Of a stretch of 64,000 nucleotides of DNA, positions 17,959 through 27,792 are shown piece after piece (position 1 is the stretch's first letter; the number at the start of each line of letters is the position of its first letter). Below the pieces are notes generated by a model that had not been told where the DNA came from, made no database searches, and was given only the letters and a program-made list of their open reading frames with translations. The position numbers were made by a program, and so were the translations under genes. Origin of the DNA: G963665085 sp963665085 (GTDB lineage: Bacteria > Bacteroidota > Bacteroidia > Bacteroidales > JAAAOM01); the NCBI GenBank assembly GCA_963665085.2, contig CAXXXS010000001.1, forward strand, positions 124,001 to 188,000, given 5' to 3'.

Positions 17959-19608
17959 TTATTTTTTTCTAAAGAGAATATATTCCGGTTCTTCTTTCCT
18001 ATATCGGTAGGTATAAATCTTTTCAACATCAGGGTTCTCTTCTACAAAGTCATAATCTGCAATATAATATTTTCCTTTCTGAGGTACCTCGTGATACTGC
18101 ATTATGTACTTTTTACCACGGGTTAAATAATAGGGTATCTTATAATTTATAAAAGGAGGCATTGAAACACCTTTTTCGCTTTTAAAAATTTCGAAACCAC
18201 CAAGGGAGATAGTATTAGTAAAAACCCTTAATTCACCCGTTAAATATATTTCCTCGTCACCAGCAACCTCTTTTGCTTTATCAATAAGTTCCAAATACCG
18301 GAAATCTGTTTTATATGAGATTGGCCAATACACTAAGTTCATTTCCAGTTTTGCTACAACAAGAACCATTGCCAAGGTTAGAATCCATTTTTGTGGATTT
18401 TTTCTTATAAAATACGCGTTTAAGATAATTATTATAATCAATAATGGGCTGAGATACCTAACGGCTATAATGTCTCTTGTTATTTTAAGGAATGGGGCTA
18501 CACAAATAATTATAAAGAATAGAGCATTTAAGGTTTGTATTATGTATCCTGTATATTTTTCCAAATATTTATTTAACAAGAATTGTTCTGAATAAAAAGC
18601 AATTACAGTATAAATAAATGGAAAAAACATGAAGAGATATCGAATCCTTGTTCCAGGGCTAATCCAATAAATAAAAATATTTGCAATGATAAAAAGTAAT
18701 GAAAATTGAATGAATTTATTTTTCTCTACAGGTTTTCTTTTTCGAATAAAAATAAGTGGTAAAAAAACAAGAATTGACCAGGGCAATGTCTTCGATAAGA
18801 TGAGCAACGGAAAATTCAAAATTGACAATATGATTGAAAGAAAATTAGCCCCTATTGAGGATTTATCAGTTGACTCTGTAAATAATTTTACGATATACGG
18901 AGCAGGATCACTATATTTTCCATACCACAAAAAATAAAGTACAATGATAAAAATTGATCCTATGGCCCCAATTATATTTTGCCATTTAAAAAGAAGCTTA
19001 AAATCTTTATAATAAATTACCATTGCTACAATTGAGACACCCTGAAAGACAAATGAGGTAAGTCCTTTTGTTAAGAATCCGACAGCCATAAAGAGGTAGG
19101 ACAAAAAGAACATATAACAAAATTGTTTTCGTTGGTAAAACAGAAACAGGGAAATAGCTTGCAAGTAAACAATTAATGAATAGAATAAATCTATTTCACC
19201 GGAATGCACTGAACTATGAAAAAATATATGGACAGAAGTATACAAGAATATTGTAGAAATCAATGCTACATTCTTATTCACATACTTTTTAGTAACAAAA
19301 AAATGAATGATTCCAATAAAAATAAAACTTACTATTGAAGGTATTCGGACAATCCATTCGTTAAAACTGCCAAAGATTTTAAATAAGGCAACTAACACCC
19401 AATTAAAAAACGGCGGTTTATTATAATAACATTCCCCATTTAACGTAGGCACCACATAATTGCCCGACAATACCATCTCTATTGAAACCAATGCACGTCG
19501 GGGCTCTTCTCCACGAAGTTCAAGAATTGGCAGTGCACTAAATATTGATAATGCGAATAAAATAAAAAATAAAATATAGAATCTTTTCGTCGTTAACCAG
19601 TTTTGCAT
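17959..19608 (-). CDS. Glycosyltransferase family 39-like integral membrane protein (ArnT/PMT type)
   Basis: GT-C fold enzyme using a polyprenyl-phosphate sugar donor at the periplasmic face. About eleven transmembrane segments are predicted. The first periplasmic loop has ELRGEEPRRALVS (residues 30-42, holding the acidic catalytic-type residue) and YNKPPFFNWV, as in ArnT and PMT_2 proteins. A soluble C-terminal part of about 110 residues follows the last helix. It could add an aminosugar or hexose to lipid A or another glycan. It lies 24 bp downstream of the Crp/Fnr gene on the same strand and so is probably co-transcribed with it. Confidence 0.85.
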   Translation of the reverse strand: MQNWLTTKRFYILFFILFALSIFSALPILELRGEEPRRALVSIEMVLSGNYVVPTLNGECYYNKPPFFNWVLVALFKIFGSFNEWIVRIPSIVSFIFIGIIHFFVTKKYVNKNVALISTIFLYTSVHIFFHSSVHSGEIDLFYSLIVYLQAISLFLFYQRKQFCYMFFLSYLFMAVGFLTKGLTSFVFQGVSIVAMVIYYKDFKLLFKWQNIIGAIGSIFIIVLYFLWYGKYSDPAPYIVKLFTESTDKSSIGANFLSIILSILNFPLLILSKTLPWSILVFLPLIFIRKRKPVEKNKFIQFSLLFIIANIFIYWISPGTRIRYLFMFFPFIYTVIAFYSEQFLLNKYLEKYTGYIIQTLNALFFIIICVAPFLKITRDIIAVRYLSPLLIIIIILNAYFIRKNPQKWILTLAMVLVVAKLEMNLVYWPISYKTDFRYLELIDKAKEVAGDEEIYLTGELRVFTNTISLGGFEIFKSEKGVSMPPFINYKIPYYLTRGKKYIMQYHEVPQKGKYYIADYDFVEENPDVEKIYTYRYRKEEPEYILFRKK

Positions 19609-19631
19609 GAGCTTTTGGGTTTATGAAGAAA

Positions 19632-20333
19632 TTATCCCATATCACTAATTTTCTCCAACTTATTAATATCTGTAATTCTTATCTTCCTCCCCTCCAGTTC
19701 AATAACATCTTCACTTGCAAAACTCGATAAGGTCCTGATTGCATTTGAGGTCGTCATATTAGACAGACTGGCAATATCTTCTCTTGAAAGGTAAACTTTT
19801 AAAGTTTGTCCATCATTTTCAAAACCGTATGTGTCTTTAAGAAAAATAAGAGATTCGGCAAGACGTCCGCGTATGTGTTTCTGAGTTAATGTTACTGTTC
19901 TGTTAATTGTTAACCCTAGTTCTGAAGCAAAAGCTTTTATAATACTTAGAGAAAGCTCACTGTTCCCTCGTAACAACTCAAACACACAATTTTTATTTAT
20001 GATACATGCTACAGAGTCTTCTAATGCAACTGCTGTTGCTGTGTGATTCTCCCCTGCAAAAAGTGCGCGATAGCCAATAAATCCTGTCGGACGGGCCATT
20101 CTCACAATTTGTTCCTTACCACCAATCCCGGCTTTAAATACTTTAACTTTTCCTTGAGAAAGACAAATTAGCCCTAATGGGACATCTCCTTCATTAAAAA
20201 TAATTTCGCCCTTCTTAAATTTTCTGCATGAATTATTTTTTTCCAGATATTCCCTTTCTTCCGGAGAAAGAACACTAAAAACAGACTTCTTATTTTGGAT
20301 GCAATTATCGCAATTTAAATCATCAACAAACAT
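19632..20333 (-). CDS. Crp/Fnr-family transcriptional regulator with N-terminal CxxC
   Basis: Cyclic-nucleotide-binding beta-roll (residues about 20-140) followed by a winged helix (about 150-220; the recognition part is LSREDIASLSNMTTSNAIRTLSSF). N-terminal cysteines C8 and C11 plus C36 and two in ACIINKNC raise the possibility of a metal or Fe-S cofactor, as in FNR; spacing differs from E. coli FNR, so this is inference. The effector is unknown. The GT39 gene lies directly downstream. A 13-bp palindrome about 40 nt upstream of the start could be an autoregulatory site. Confidence 0.88.
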   Translation of the reverse strand: MFVDDLNCDNCIQNKKSVFSVLSPEEREYLEKNNSCRKFKKGEIIFNEGDVPLGLICLSQGKVKVFKAGIGGKEQIVRMARPTGFIGYRALFAGENHTATAVALEDSVACIINKNCVFELLRGNSELSLSIIKAFASELGLTINRTVTLTQKHIRGRLAESLIFLKDTYGFENDGQTLKVYLSREDIASLSNMTTSNAIRTLSSFASEDVIELEGRKIRITDINKLEKISDMG

Positions 20334-20370
20334 TGAATTATAATTATTTGGGCGTAAAAATAGTAAATTG

Positions 20371-20383
20371 TAACAAGTTGTTA
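20371..20383. promoter_or_regulatory. Small palindrome upstream of the Crp/Fnr gene
   Basis: TAACAA-G-TTGTTA is a perfect dyad about 40 nt before the crp start on the minus strand. Crp/Fnr proteins often autoregulate from such sites. A 13-bp dyad in AT-rich DNA can occur by chance. Confidence 0.3.
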
Positions 20384-20483
20384 AAGGACATAAATACGAA
20401 CAATATCCTTCTGACTACTTAAAATCCACAAAACATACAATATACGCCCTGTTTTCAATAAATAAGGAGACCAATAAAAACAC

Positions 20484-21137
20484 TTAAAACATTACACCCA
20501 CTCGCAATGAGAGTGTATTCGACGTAACTTTATCACTCTTAAGCTTAGTAACATCTGTAAATCCATTTTTATAAATAAGTCCAAGCATTAGAGATGTATT
20601 AGCACCCAGAGAATATTGAACCCCTCCTCCAAAATGGTATCCAAAATCAACCGGATTTATCTCTTCTGCCGCATCATCATCATCAATATCTTCTAAGTTA
20701 GTATCAATTAAGGCTTTTATCCTAAACTGGGTTGTTAAACCTATCTGAGTAAAAATAGTAATATAACCGAATTCCCTGGTTTTCAACTTTACTCCTAATG
20801 GTAATTCAATGTATTGAAGTTTATAGGTTATTTTCTCGTTATCTGGTATAGTTTTATTTTTATTATTTACATACAATTGAACCGAATCTGCATAGTATAA
20901 TGAGCCTCCTATTCCGGAAATACTAATTCCCGTAGAAAGAGCATAATTCTCCGCAAAATATTTATCAAGGACTAAACCTCCATTTAAACCGAGCCTTCCG
21001 CCACTTTTCATAACAAAATCATCACTTGACGGAAACCAACTATATTGTGGATCGATTTTTACGCCAAGTCGTAATCCCTGTGCCGAGAGTCCCTGAATAA
21101 AAAATGTTACGAATAATATTAATACGATTCTTCTCAT
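20484..21137 (-). CDS. Outer-membrane beta-barrel protein (PorT-like porin family)
   Basis: Secreted protein of 217 aa with signal peptide MRRIVLILFVTFFIQGLSAQ, cleaved after Ala-Gln-type residues. The rest is alternating aromatic/hydrophobic beta strands with Gly-rich turns and a C-terminal TLSLRVGVMF that ends in Phe, as expected for a barrel inserted by the BAM complex. The open frame extends 36 residues further upstream, but the signal peptide fixes the start at 21137. It is one of the numerous small PorT-like OMPs of Bacteroidota; no specific function can be assigned. Confidence 0.8.
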   Translation of the reverse strand: MRRIVLILFVTFFIQGLSAQGLRLGVKIDPQYSWFPSSDDFVMKSGGRLGLNGGLVLDKYFAENYALSTGISISGIGGSLYYADSVQLYVNNKNKTIPDNEKITYKLQYIELPLGVKLKTREFGYITIFTQIGLTTQFRIKALIDTNLEDIDDDDAAEEINPVDFGYHFGGGVQYSLGANTSLMLGLIYKNGFTDVTKLKSDKVTSNTLSLRVGVMF

Positions 21138-21288
21138 TGGTATATTTTTATTTTTCACTGGCCTGATGAAACTGCACGATATAAAATAATGTTTAGATTC
21201 TCCAACATTGCAAATTAGGTTGTTTTGTATGTTTAATTTAATCATGCCCGTTTCATTTAGTTTTAGTCTCTAATGATATTGCAAAAAT

Positions 21289-21318
21289 AAAATTTTAGCA
21301 ATTCAATGCTAAAATTTT
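21289..21318 (-). terminator. Intrinsic terminator after ddl
   Basis: A perfect 12-bp stem (AAAATTTTAGCA and its complement) with the 6-nt loop ATTCAA lies 33 bp past the ddl stop. On the minus strand it runs into a T-rich tract. The AT-rich stem is symmetrical, so it may also protect against transcription from the other side. Confidence 0.7.
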
Positions 21319-21350
21319 ATAATCAAGAGCGAATTCAATATTTTAATGAG

Positions 21351-22325
21351 CTATTGATTTTTTAATAATTCATCAATGATCATTGTATAAATCTCTGTTG
21401 TTGAATACCCTGCTTCCCTTATTTGTTTCGGAACAAGACTGTTTTCACTCATACCCGGAACAGTATTTATTTCCAGAAAATAAAATTTATTATCCTTTAG
21501 AATAAAATCAACACGAACCAGTCCTTTACAATTTAAAATATCATAGATTCTTGATGCTTCGTTTTGGCATTGGTCTGTAAGTTCAGGTGAAATCCTGGCA
21601 GGTGTTATCTCATCCGACATTCCGGGAGTATATTTTGCCTCATAATCAAAAAACTCCTTTTTGCTTACAATCTCAGTTAATGGAAGGATTAACTCTTTTC
21701 CTTTTGACTTGAAAACACCGCAGGTAACTTCAGTCCCTTTTATAAACTCTTCCATTAATACTTCAGAGTCCCCCTCAAATGCTGATTCGATTGCGTTATT
21801 TAATTCATGAAACTCATAAACCTTTGCAACGCCAAAACTAGAACCACTGTTGTTTGCTTTCACAAAACATGGCAGACCAGTCAGGGCTATTATTTCTTCC
21901 AAATCAACAGTATCATTTTTTCGAATCATCTTGTCCCTAGCAACCACTACTCCCGACTTCTCAAGAAAAACTTTACATGCATATTTATTAAAAGTTAACT
22001 GAGAAGTAAAACTACCGCATGATGTAAATGGAATTCCAAGAATTTCAAAATAACTCTGCAATTTACCATCTTCACCAGGTGTTCCATGTATAGAAAAAAA
22101 CACAGCTTTAAACGTTATCTTCTCTCCGTCCTTGTTGAAGCTAAAATCATTTTTATCTATATCATAGGTCTTCTCTCCATCACTGACAAACCAACCCTTT
22201 TTAGATATTTCTACAACGTATGGTTTGTATTTGGTTTCTGAAAGCGCCTTATAAACTTGTTGTGCACTATTTACAGACACATCGTACTCAGGTGAGTACC
22301 CTCCTGCAACTATGGCTATATTCAT
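21351..22325 (-). CDS. ddl: D-alanine--D-alanine ligase
   Basis: ATP-grasp ligase that makes D-Ala-D-Ala for peptidoglycan, the substrate of MurF encoded at 8.1 kb. The N terminus IAIVAGGYSPEYDVSVNSA carries the conserved Glu, the ATP-binding region follows (CFVKANNSGSSFGV, EVLMEEFIKGTEVTCGV), and the C terminus has LVRVDFILKDNKFYFLEINT then PGMSENSLVP, which binds metal and the second D-Ala. At 324 aa it is of normal length. It is followed by its own terminator. Confidence 0.96.
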   Translation of the reverse strand: MNIAIVAGGYSPEYDVSVNSAQQVYKALSETKYKPYVVEISKKGWFVSDGEKTYDIDKNDFSFNKDGEKITFKAVFFSIHGTPGEDGKLQSYFEILGIPFTSCGSFTSQLTFNKYACKVFLEKSGVVVARDKMIRKNDTVDLEEIIALTGLPCFVKANNSGSSFGVAKVYEFHELNNAIESAFEGDSEVLMEEFIKGTEVTCGVFKSKGKELILPLTEIVSKKEFFDYEAKYTPGMSDEITPARISPELTDQCQNEASRIYDILNCKGLVRVDFILKDNKFYFLEINTVPGMSENSLVPKQIREAGYSTTEIYTMIIDELLKNQ

Positions 22326-22436
22326 ATTCTTAATTTTGTCGCAAAAATAGCCAAAACTTAAATATGATAGCTTTCAAATTATTGTTAATAACTACAAATA
22401 TCTGTTGATAACCAAGACTATCTAAAAAATATTACA

Positions 22437-25400
22437 CTAATCATTTGGTTTCCTGTAAACTTCTTGTGTATCAGGTAGCGGTAAAATAGATATTGTAATA
22501 TTCTCTTTATTATTCTTAAAACTTAAAGAATCAACAACTTTTACACTCACAACCTGAGAATCAGTTAAGCTATTAGTTGTAAATGTATTATTTGTTGTTA
22601 CTCCCGTTTTATCTTCCCCATCAACATAAAAGACATATGTATATGGTGAAGTTCCTCCTGTTTGTGGCGTTGCTGTAAAAACAACAGGATCGCCTTCACA
22701 AGCTTCATTATTTGTTTTATCAGTTGTTAAAACCACATCATATTTTTCAATAATAACAATTACCTGCGTAAATTGAGATTTGTTTCCAAACACATCAGTG
22801 GCTGTCCAAATAACGGTATGAGTTCCCAATGTAAAAGTAACACCGTTTAAAGTAGTTCCCCGTCCCAGATAGTTATGGGTAAGAGATGCGATACCAGCAT
22901 TATCTGTTGCTGATGGATTTAAACTATTATCTGACACAACATATGTATTGTTAATCTGATTCACTCTCAATGTATCATTAGAAATTCCTGAGATAACCGG
23001 TAGTTCGTTATCTTTAACAACCTCAATGTTAAAAACACATTTTGCAGTATCATTTCCTGATGCATCATAAAAATTATATTCTACTGTGGTTACTCCAACA
23101 CTAAATGAAGTGCCACTTGGCTGTCCGCTTACCAGTTTGGTTGTTCCTATGCAATTATCTGAAAACACGGGGGGCGAATATGTTACTGTAACTCCCGGAC
23201 TCGATGGTGCGCACAAAACAGTAGTATCAGACGTACATGAGACAACAATGGGTGAAATTGTATCATAAACAGAAACAGTAGATTGACAAGTACTCTGGGC
23301 CAGATTATTATCGCTTACGGTCAAGGTTAATGTCTGTTCTCCAAGGTTAGAGCACGTATAATCAATCTCAGTATCTCCTGAAATTGCAAAACTTATTACA
23401 TCACCTACATCTGCATCTGTAGAGCCTCCATCTAAATCTGTAGCATACAAAGTTACTTTCCCGCTTTCATCAAGGTAAAGATTAACATTTTTACAAACTG
23501 CTACAGGAACAGCATTGGCAACTGTTATGGTTAAATCAACCCGAGCCTGGTTAGAACGTTTAACAGCTTGACCTTCTATCAATTGATCTGCAACAGAATA
23601 GATAAAATAATCGGCACCAATATAACCTGCATCAGGTGTATAGGTTACATAACCTGTATATAAATCCATTAAAAGCATCCCATGATCCGGCTGATCATGA
23701 ATCTGTATCGATCCTACATCAATTGTTGATTTTCCATCGATATCGGTATCATTTGATAATACCTCCATAACGATACTACTATCCTGTGGTGTTGAATAAC
23801 TATCATTATTAGCTACCGGAGCGGCATCATTATAGTAGGCTATAGAAAAAGATACGATTGTAACATCAGAGAGTTCGTTGTTTTTATCTTTTAGCTGATA
23901 AGAGAACTGCTCCGTACCATATTTCTGAGCAGTAGGATCGTATGTAAAACTTCCGTCGGCACTCATTGATAAGGTACCCTTAGCAGGACTAGATACAATT
24001 ACAATAGAAACAGAATCCCCCATTCCTGAATCGTTAGAAAGTATATTACCTGTAAGTTGCGAATACAAAGGATTTGTCAACTCATAGATAGTACCAAATG
24101 CATCATCTGCTGCAACCGGAATATCATTTACTGAAATTACATTAATAATGGCTATTGCATCATCAATATCATTGTCTGCATCAGTTACACGATAGGAAAA
24201 TTGGTCTATCCCATGAAAATCTGTTTCCGGAACATATGAGAATGAACCATCAGCATTAAATGTAAGAACACCATGGCTAACATCACTTTGCAAGCTCAGT
24301 GATATTGGAGTATCTCCTAGTCCCATATCATTATAAGTTACATTTCCGGTTAATGGTGAAACCGCATCTTCATATACTGAGTAGTTATCATCATTGGCTA
24401 CCGGAGTTTCGTCGTCATCTTCTATTGTCCCTAATCCAATACTATCAGCAAAAGCTGCATCACCTGTAAGATTCTGAAGAATAAGCTGAAAATTTTCATC
24501 TCCTTCCTCATCAGTATCCTGGTTTGTATTAATTGTAATACTTGCCGTAACATCCCCGGCAGGCATGGTAACCTGAATTGGTGTTGACACACCTGAAAAA
24601 TCTGTTGGAGAAACAGCAGAACCATTAACCGTAACATATTCAAAAGTTACATTAGTTGAAGAAACAATGGAAAGATGCACAGTAAATTCTAAACTACCTC
24701 CTTCTGTTGTTTCTGCATTACCAACATAAATCTGCGGCTCTCCTGAGTCATCAAATAAGGTTCCGCTAACAACGAAAGGATCATTCTCAAGATTTGCATT
24801 TATAGCATTTGAAAAACTTAGCAAAAAAGACTCCATTCCTTCAGAAATAGTATCTTCAACCACAGGTATGATTAATTCCGTTGATAAATTTCCTGCATAA
24901 ACGGTAATTGTCTGACTTGTTGGATTAAAAATATAATCATGCCCCACAATTGCTGATACGTCTGTTGCAGACACATCAATTGTGACATCTTCACTTACTT
25001 TGTTTGTTAATTCAACAAGAAAAACTAACGAATCCCCTTCTGTACAACTTTCATCGGAGACACTAATATCGGGAATCGTTTCATCATCAGTTATGCGAAC
25101 TTCGCTTGATATTACACCTGCAGTACAATGTTCCTGATCGTTTAGAACAATTCTGAAATTCTCATAACCTACGGAAGATGGCTCATAAATATTATCATTA
25201 ACAATATTTATAATAATTGTATCTTCTTTTGCTCCTGGTGAAAACACAAGGGTATCCGTTGTTTTTGTTATGTTATAATCTGAAGTTATTTTTGCAGTAA
25301 TATCAGAGATTGTATATACAGCCCGCACAGAATATCCAGATTCCTCTGATAAAGTCACAGGAACAATTAACTGTCCTCCTCCAATATTTTCAGATAAAAT

Positions 25401-27497
25401 AATAACAGAATCTATATCGATATCTGGTTCGGGATCATAATCATCTTCCAGATAACAAACCCCAGTAGAATCTCCAATATTTACATAATTCACATTTCTG
25501 ATTACCATCCCAAACTGTTCGGTTGGCTCATTAATAAAATCTTGTTTTATGGGTACAGAAATGGTAACACTACTGTTTCCTGCTGGCAAAGTTGCTGTAC
25601 CTCTCGTATATACATAATCTTTATTTTTTCCGGCAGTTAAAGGATAAGTTTCATATTCAAATACTAAATCCGTTAAAGGCAGGGTATGAGAAACATTTAC
25701 CGTAAATACGGCATTAGGATCTGCTTCATTTGCAGTGTTATCTTCTATGGATAAACAAGGAACAACATCAATTTCATTAGAAGGAAATGTCTCTGTTGTT
25801 TTCCCTCCACATGTGGTAATTGCTGTGACCTTATATCTTCCCGGATCGCTTACACTATATAACTCTGAATTCTCACCACTAATCAATGTATTGTTTTTAT
25901 ACCAATTGTATGTAGTATATGTACCAGACTCACTAACAGAAAGTTCAATATTCCCAGCACATAATCCATTCCCTTCGATTAAGGGATTTTCTTCTATCTG
26001 AGGAATATCACCAAATCCGGAAAAATATCCGATACGACATCCGGCACTATTACCCATAATGATTCCTAAATGAAAAACATCTTGCGTATTTTCTAAAACA
26101 CTCTGCTCTAATTCCTTAATCGTATTTTTATCAATAGGCCCTATTCTCGCCGCTTTCCATTCTGATGTTCCTGTAACATTTTGAAAATAAGAACTTGTCT
26201 GAACACTATTGCCATTAAGACGGAAACTATTTTCGGCACCCGTTCTTACAAGGATATTCATATAAAAATCCCAATCCTTAATGGATCTGGAAAATGCTAC
26301 TTTTTTAGATCCTGTACACCTGTCGATAGCAGGTAGAATAGCTGCCCCCATCTCATCTCCAAACCCAGTTACCTGCCATACATATACAGATTTATCTGCT
26401 TCGACGTGAGTAAAGTTATTTATTAATTCCTGTGTATATGTCTCTCCTTCATCAAGTGTTGTTACGTATGCCCCTTGAATTGAAAGTGAGGTATTGTCCT
26501 CTGTTGCAAGTATGAATATTACTTCTTGTCTAGCCCAGGAAGGAGCCGGCGGAATTGAATAATGATTCCCAACATTTCCTTCCCTAAGTTGTCCTTTCAT
26601 GGCAATGTATTCTTTACCAATAATATCGAGAGGGACAATCTGATCACCACCAAGATCATAAGCACTTCCCATATAACCACGCATGGAATCATCTTTGATG
26701 GTTATGGCTATTCTCTTTAACCTTGTCCCAGATAAATCATGTGCTTTTATATGAACCCCGGCCAGATGATCCTCTGCCCCACGTCCAAAAACATCATTAC
26801 TTAGCTTTGTGGGTTTATAAGTTGAAAGCCACTCAGGAATGCCGGAAAAAGTTTCTCCTCTGTTAAAAGGCCCTAATCGTACGGTACCTGTCCATCCCCC
26901 ACTACCATTATAGATAGCTTTACCCGATGGTATCTCTAGTGTTATGTATGTATTATCTTCAGTAAAAACAATATCAAAAGCTGAGTAGGCAGGATCAGCC
27001 CAATTGCTTCCGCTGTTATTATAATAACGCGTTTGAAAAGGAGTATAAAATTCGGATCCCAAAGCATTATTTCCTTTTAGTGAAAATAAATCACTGTTAT
27101 TAGAATATGCACTTTCGTAATAAACTGTTATTTCAGTATTGGATTCAATAAGTATTCCCTGATCGCTTTTCCCAGGTATGGATGGATCGTAATCAGTCCT
27201 GAATTTATGTTCTATTTCGCTTAAATAAGACGTAAGATTTTCCTGATGAAACGAGTTTGCTGCTATCGTTCTTGTTATTGTTGGAAAATCATCCCCATTT
27301 GCAGGCATTGAAATTGTTACAGTAGCAGCCTCATCAAAAGTTGATATATTCAAATAGATTGGATCATCTCCATGATCATTACTAACCTCAGGGGCAACAA
27401 ACCAGAATTTTGTATCAACCTGGGCCTTTAATTCATTCTGAAAGATTAACAGAATTGATATTAAATAAAAAAACCTCACAAAACCTCTTCCTATCAT
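22437..27497 (-). CDS. Giant modular secreted protein: IgGFc-binding-like head, Calx-beta, cadherin-like and HYR repeats
   Basis: 1686 residues with a signal peptide (MIGRGFVRFFYLISILLIFQ to ELKAQ). Domains in order: an IgGFc-binding-like N-terminal region (about 25-500; contains DQIVPLDIIGKEYIAMKG and AAILPAIDRCTGS), a short Ig/PKD-like piece (about 510-580), four or so Calx-beta repeats (about 585-1030; ENFQLIL-type ends), three cadherin-like 'PVANDD' repeats (starting about 1034, 1127, 1225), HYR-type modules (about 1330-1580), and a partial SprB/PKD-like module to the end. Such proteins are usually cell-surface adhesins or gliding-associated proteins. The chain stops at PLPDTQEVYRKPND, with no recognisable T9SS C-terminal domain, unlike the kelch protein at 46-49 kb. 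Function is inferred only. Confidence 0.82.
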   Translation of the reverse strand: MIGRGFVRFFYLISILLIFQNELKAQVDTKFWFVAPEVSNDHGDDPIYLNISTFDEAATVTISMPANGDDFPTITRTIAANSFHQENLTSYLSEIEHKFRTDYDPSIPGKSDQGILIESNTEITVYYESAYSNNSDLFSLKGNNALGSEFYTPFQTRYYNNSGSNWADPAYSAFDIVFTEDNTYITLEIPSGKAIYNGSGGWTGTVRLGPFNRGETFSGIPEWLSTYKPTKLSNDVFGRGAEDHLAGVHIKAHDLSGTRLKRIAITIKDDSMRGYMGSAYDLGGDQIVPLDIIGKEYIAMKGQLREGNVGNHYSIPPAPSWARQEVIFILATEDNTSLSIQGAYVTTLDEGETYTQELINNFTHVEADKSVYVWQVTGFGDEMGAAILPAIDRCTGSKKVAFSRSIKDWDFYMNILVRTGAENSFRLNGNSVQTSSYFQNVTGTSEWKAARIGPIDKNTIKELEQSVLENTQDVFHLGIIMGNSAGCRIGYFSGFGDIPQIEENPLIEGNGLCAGNIELSVSESGTYTTYNWYKNNTLISGENSELYSVSDPGRYKVTAITTCGGKTTETFPSNEIDVVPCLSIEDNTANEADPNAVFTVNVSHTLPLTDLVFEYETYPLTAGKNKDYVYTRGTATLPAGNSSVTISVPIKQDFINEPTEQFGMVIRNVNYVNIGDSTGVCYLEDDYDPEPDIDIDSVIILSENIGGGQLIVPVTLSEESGYSVRAVYTISDITAKITSDYNITKTTDTLVFSPGAKEDTIIINIVNDNIYEPSSVGYENFRIVLNDQEHCTAGVISSEVRITDDETIPDISVSDESCTEGDSLVFLVELTNKVSEDVTIDVSATDVSAIVGHDYIFNPTSQTITVYAGNLSTELIIPVVEDTISEGMESFLLSFSNAINANLENDPFVVSGTLFDDSGEPQIYVGNAETTEGGSLEFTVHLSIVSSTNVTFEYVTVNGSAVSPTDFSGVSTPIQVTMPAGDVTASITINTNQDTDEEGDENFQLILQNLTGDAAFADSIGLGTIEDDDETPVANDDNYSVYEDAVSPLTGNVTYNDMGLGDTPISLSLQSDVSHGVLTFNADGSFSYVPETDFHGIDQFSYRVTDADNDIDDAIAIINVISVNDIPVAADDAFGTIYELTNPLYSQLTGNILSNDSGMGDSVSIVIVSSPAKGTLSMSADGSFTYDPTAQKYGTEQFSYQLKDKNNELSDVTIVSFSIAYYNDAAPVANNDSYSTPQDSSIVMEVLSNDTDIDGKSTIDVGSIQIHDQPDHGMLLMDLYTGYVTYTPDAGYIGADYFIYSVADQLIEGQAVKRSNQARVDLTITVANAVPVAVCKNVNLYLDESGKVTLYATDLDGGSTDADVGDVISFAISGDTEIDYTCSNLGEQTLTLTVSDNNLAQSTCQSTVSVYDTISPIVVSCTSDTTVLCAPSSPGVTVTYSPPVFSDNCIGTTKLVSGQPSGTSFSVGVTTVEYNFYDASGNDTAKCVFNIEVVKDNELPVISGISNDTLRVNQINNTYVVSDNSLNPSATDNAGIASLTHNYLGRGTTLNGVTFTLGTHTVIWTATDVFGNKSQFTQVIVIIEKYDVVLTTDKTNNEACEGDPVVFTATPQTGGTSPYTYVFYVDGEDKTGVTTNNTFTTNSLTDSQVVSVKVVDSLSFKNNKENITISILPLPDTQEVYRKPND

Positions 27498-27742
27498 ATC
27501 CGTAACAATAACTCTAATTTACACTCTACGTTATACGCGAAAAAAAGATTTAGATACAGTTATTACACGAAGGAATAGTTTTCTTATACTAACGGAAGGA
27601 TTTTATTAACACGCTAACAATTATAAAGATAAAAAATCTATTTCTTAAAAACGAAGCAAAATCACATTTTAATAAATCTATTTAACAACAAAATGACAGT
27701 TCTCCAATTTTTAAACAAACAATGACTTTCATAAAAGAAAAA
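27498..27742. other. Intergenic gap, nothing recognised apart from the following terminator
   Basis: AT-rich DNA between the adhesin gene start and the GH3 terminator. It should contain the promoter of the giant gene, but I found no clear TAnnTTTG element with a partner, no small gene and no repeat. Confidence 0.5.
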
Positions 27743-27766
27743 AGCTGCCTAAAAATTTAGGCAGCT
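27743..27766 (-). terminator. Intrinsic terminator after the GH3 gene
   Basis: An 11-bp stem (AGCTGCCTAAA and its complement) with a 2-nt minimal loop; on the minus strand it is followed by TTTTTTCTTTT. It sits 27 bp past the GH3 stop. Confidence 0.88.
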
Positions 27767-27792
27767 GCTGTGAAAATATTTTTTAGCTAATA

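Noticed and set aside
22437..23520. HYR and Ig-like repeats read as a frameshifted or broken reading frame
   Set aside because: The frame is open throughout and repeat periodicity is kept, so no internal break is supported.
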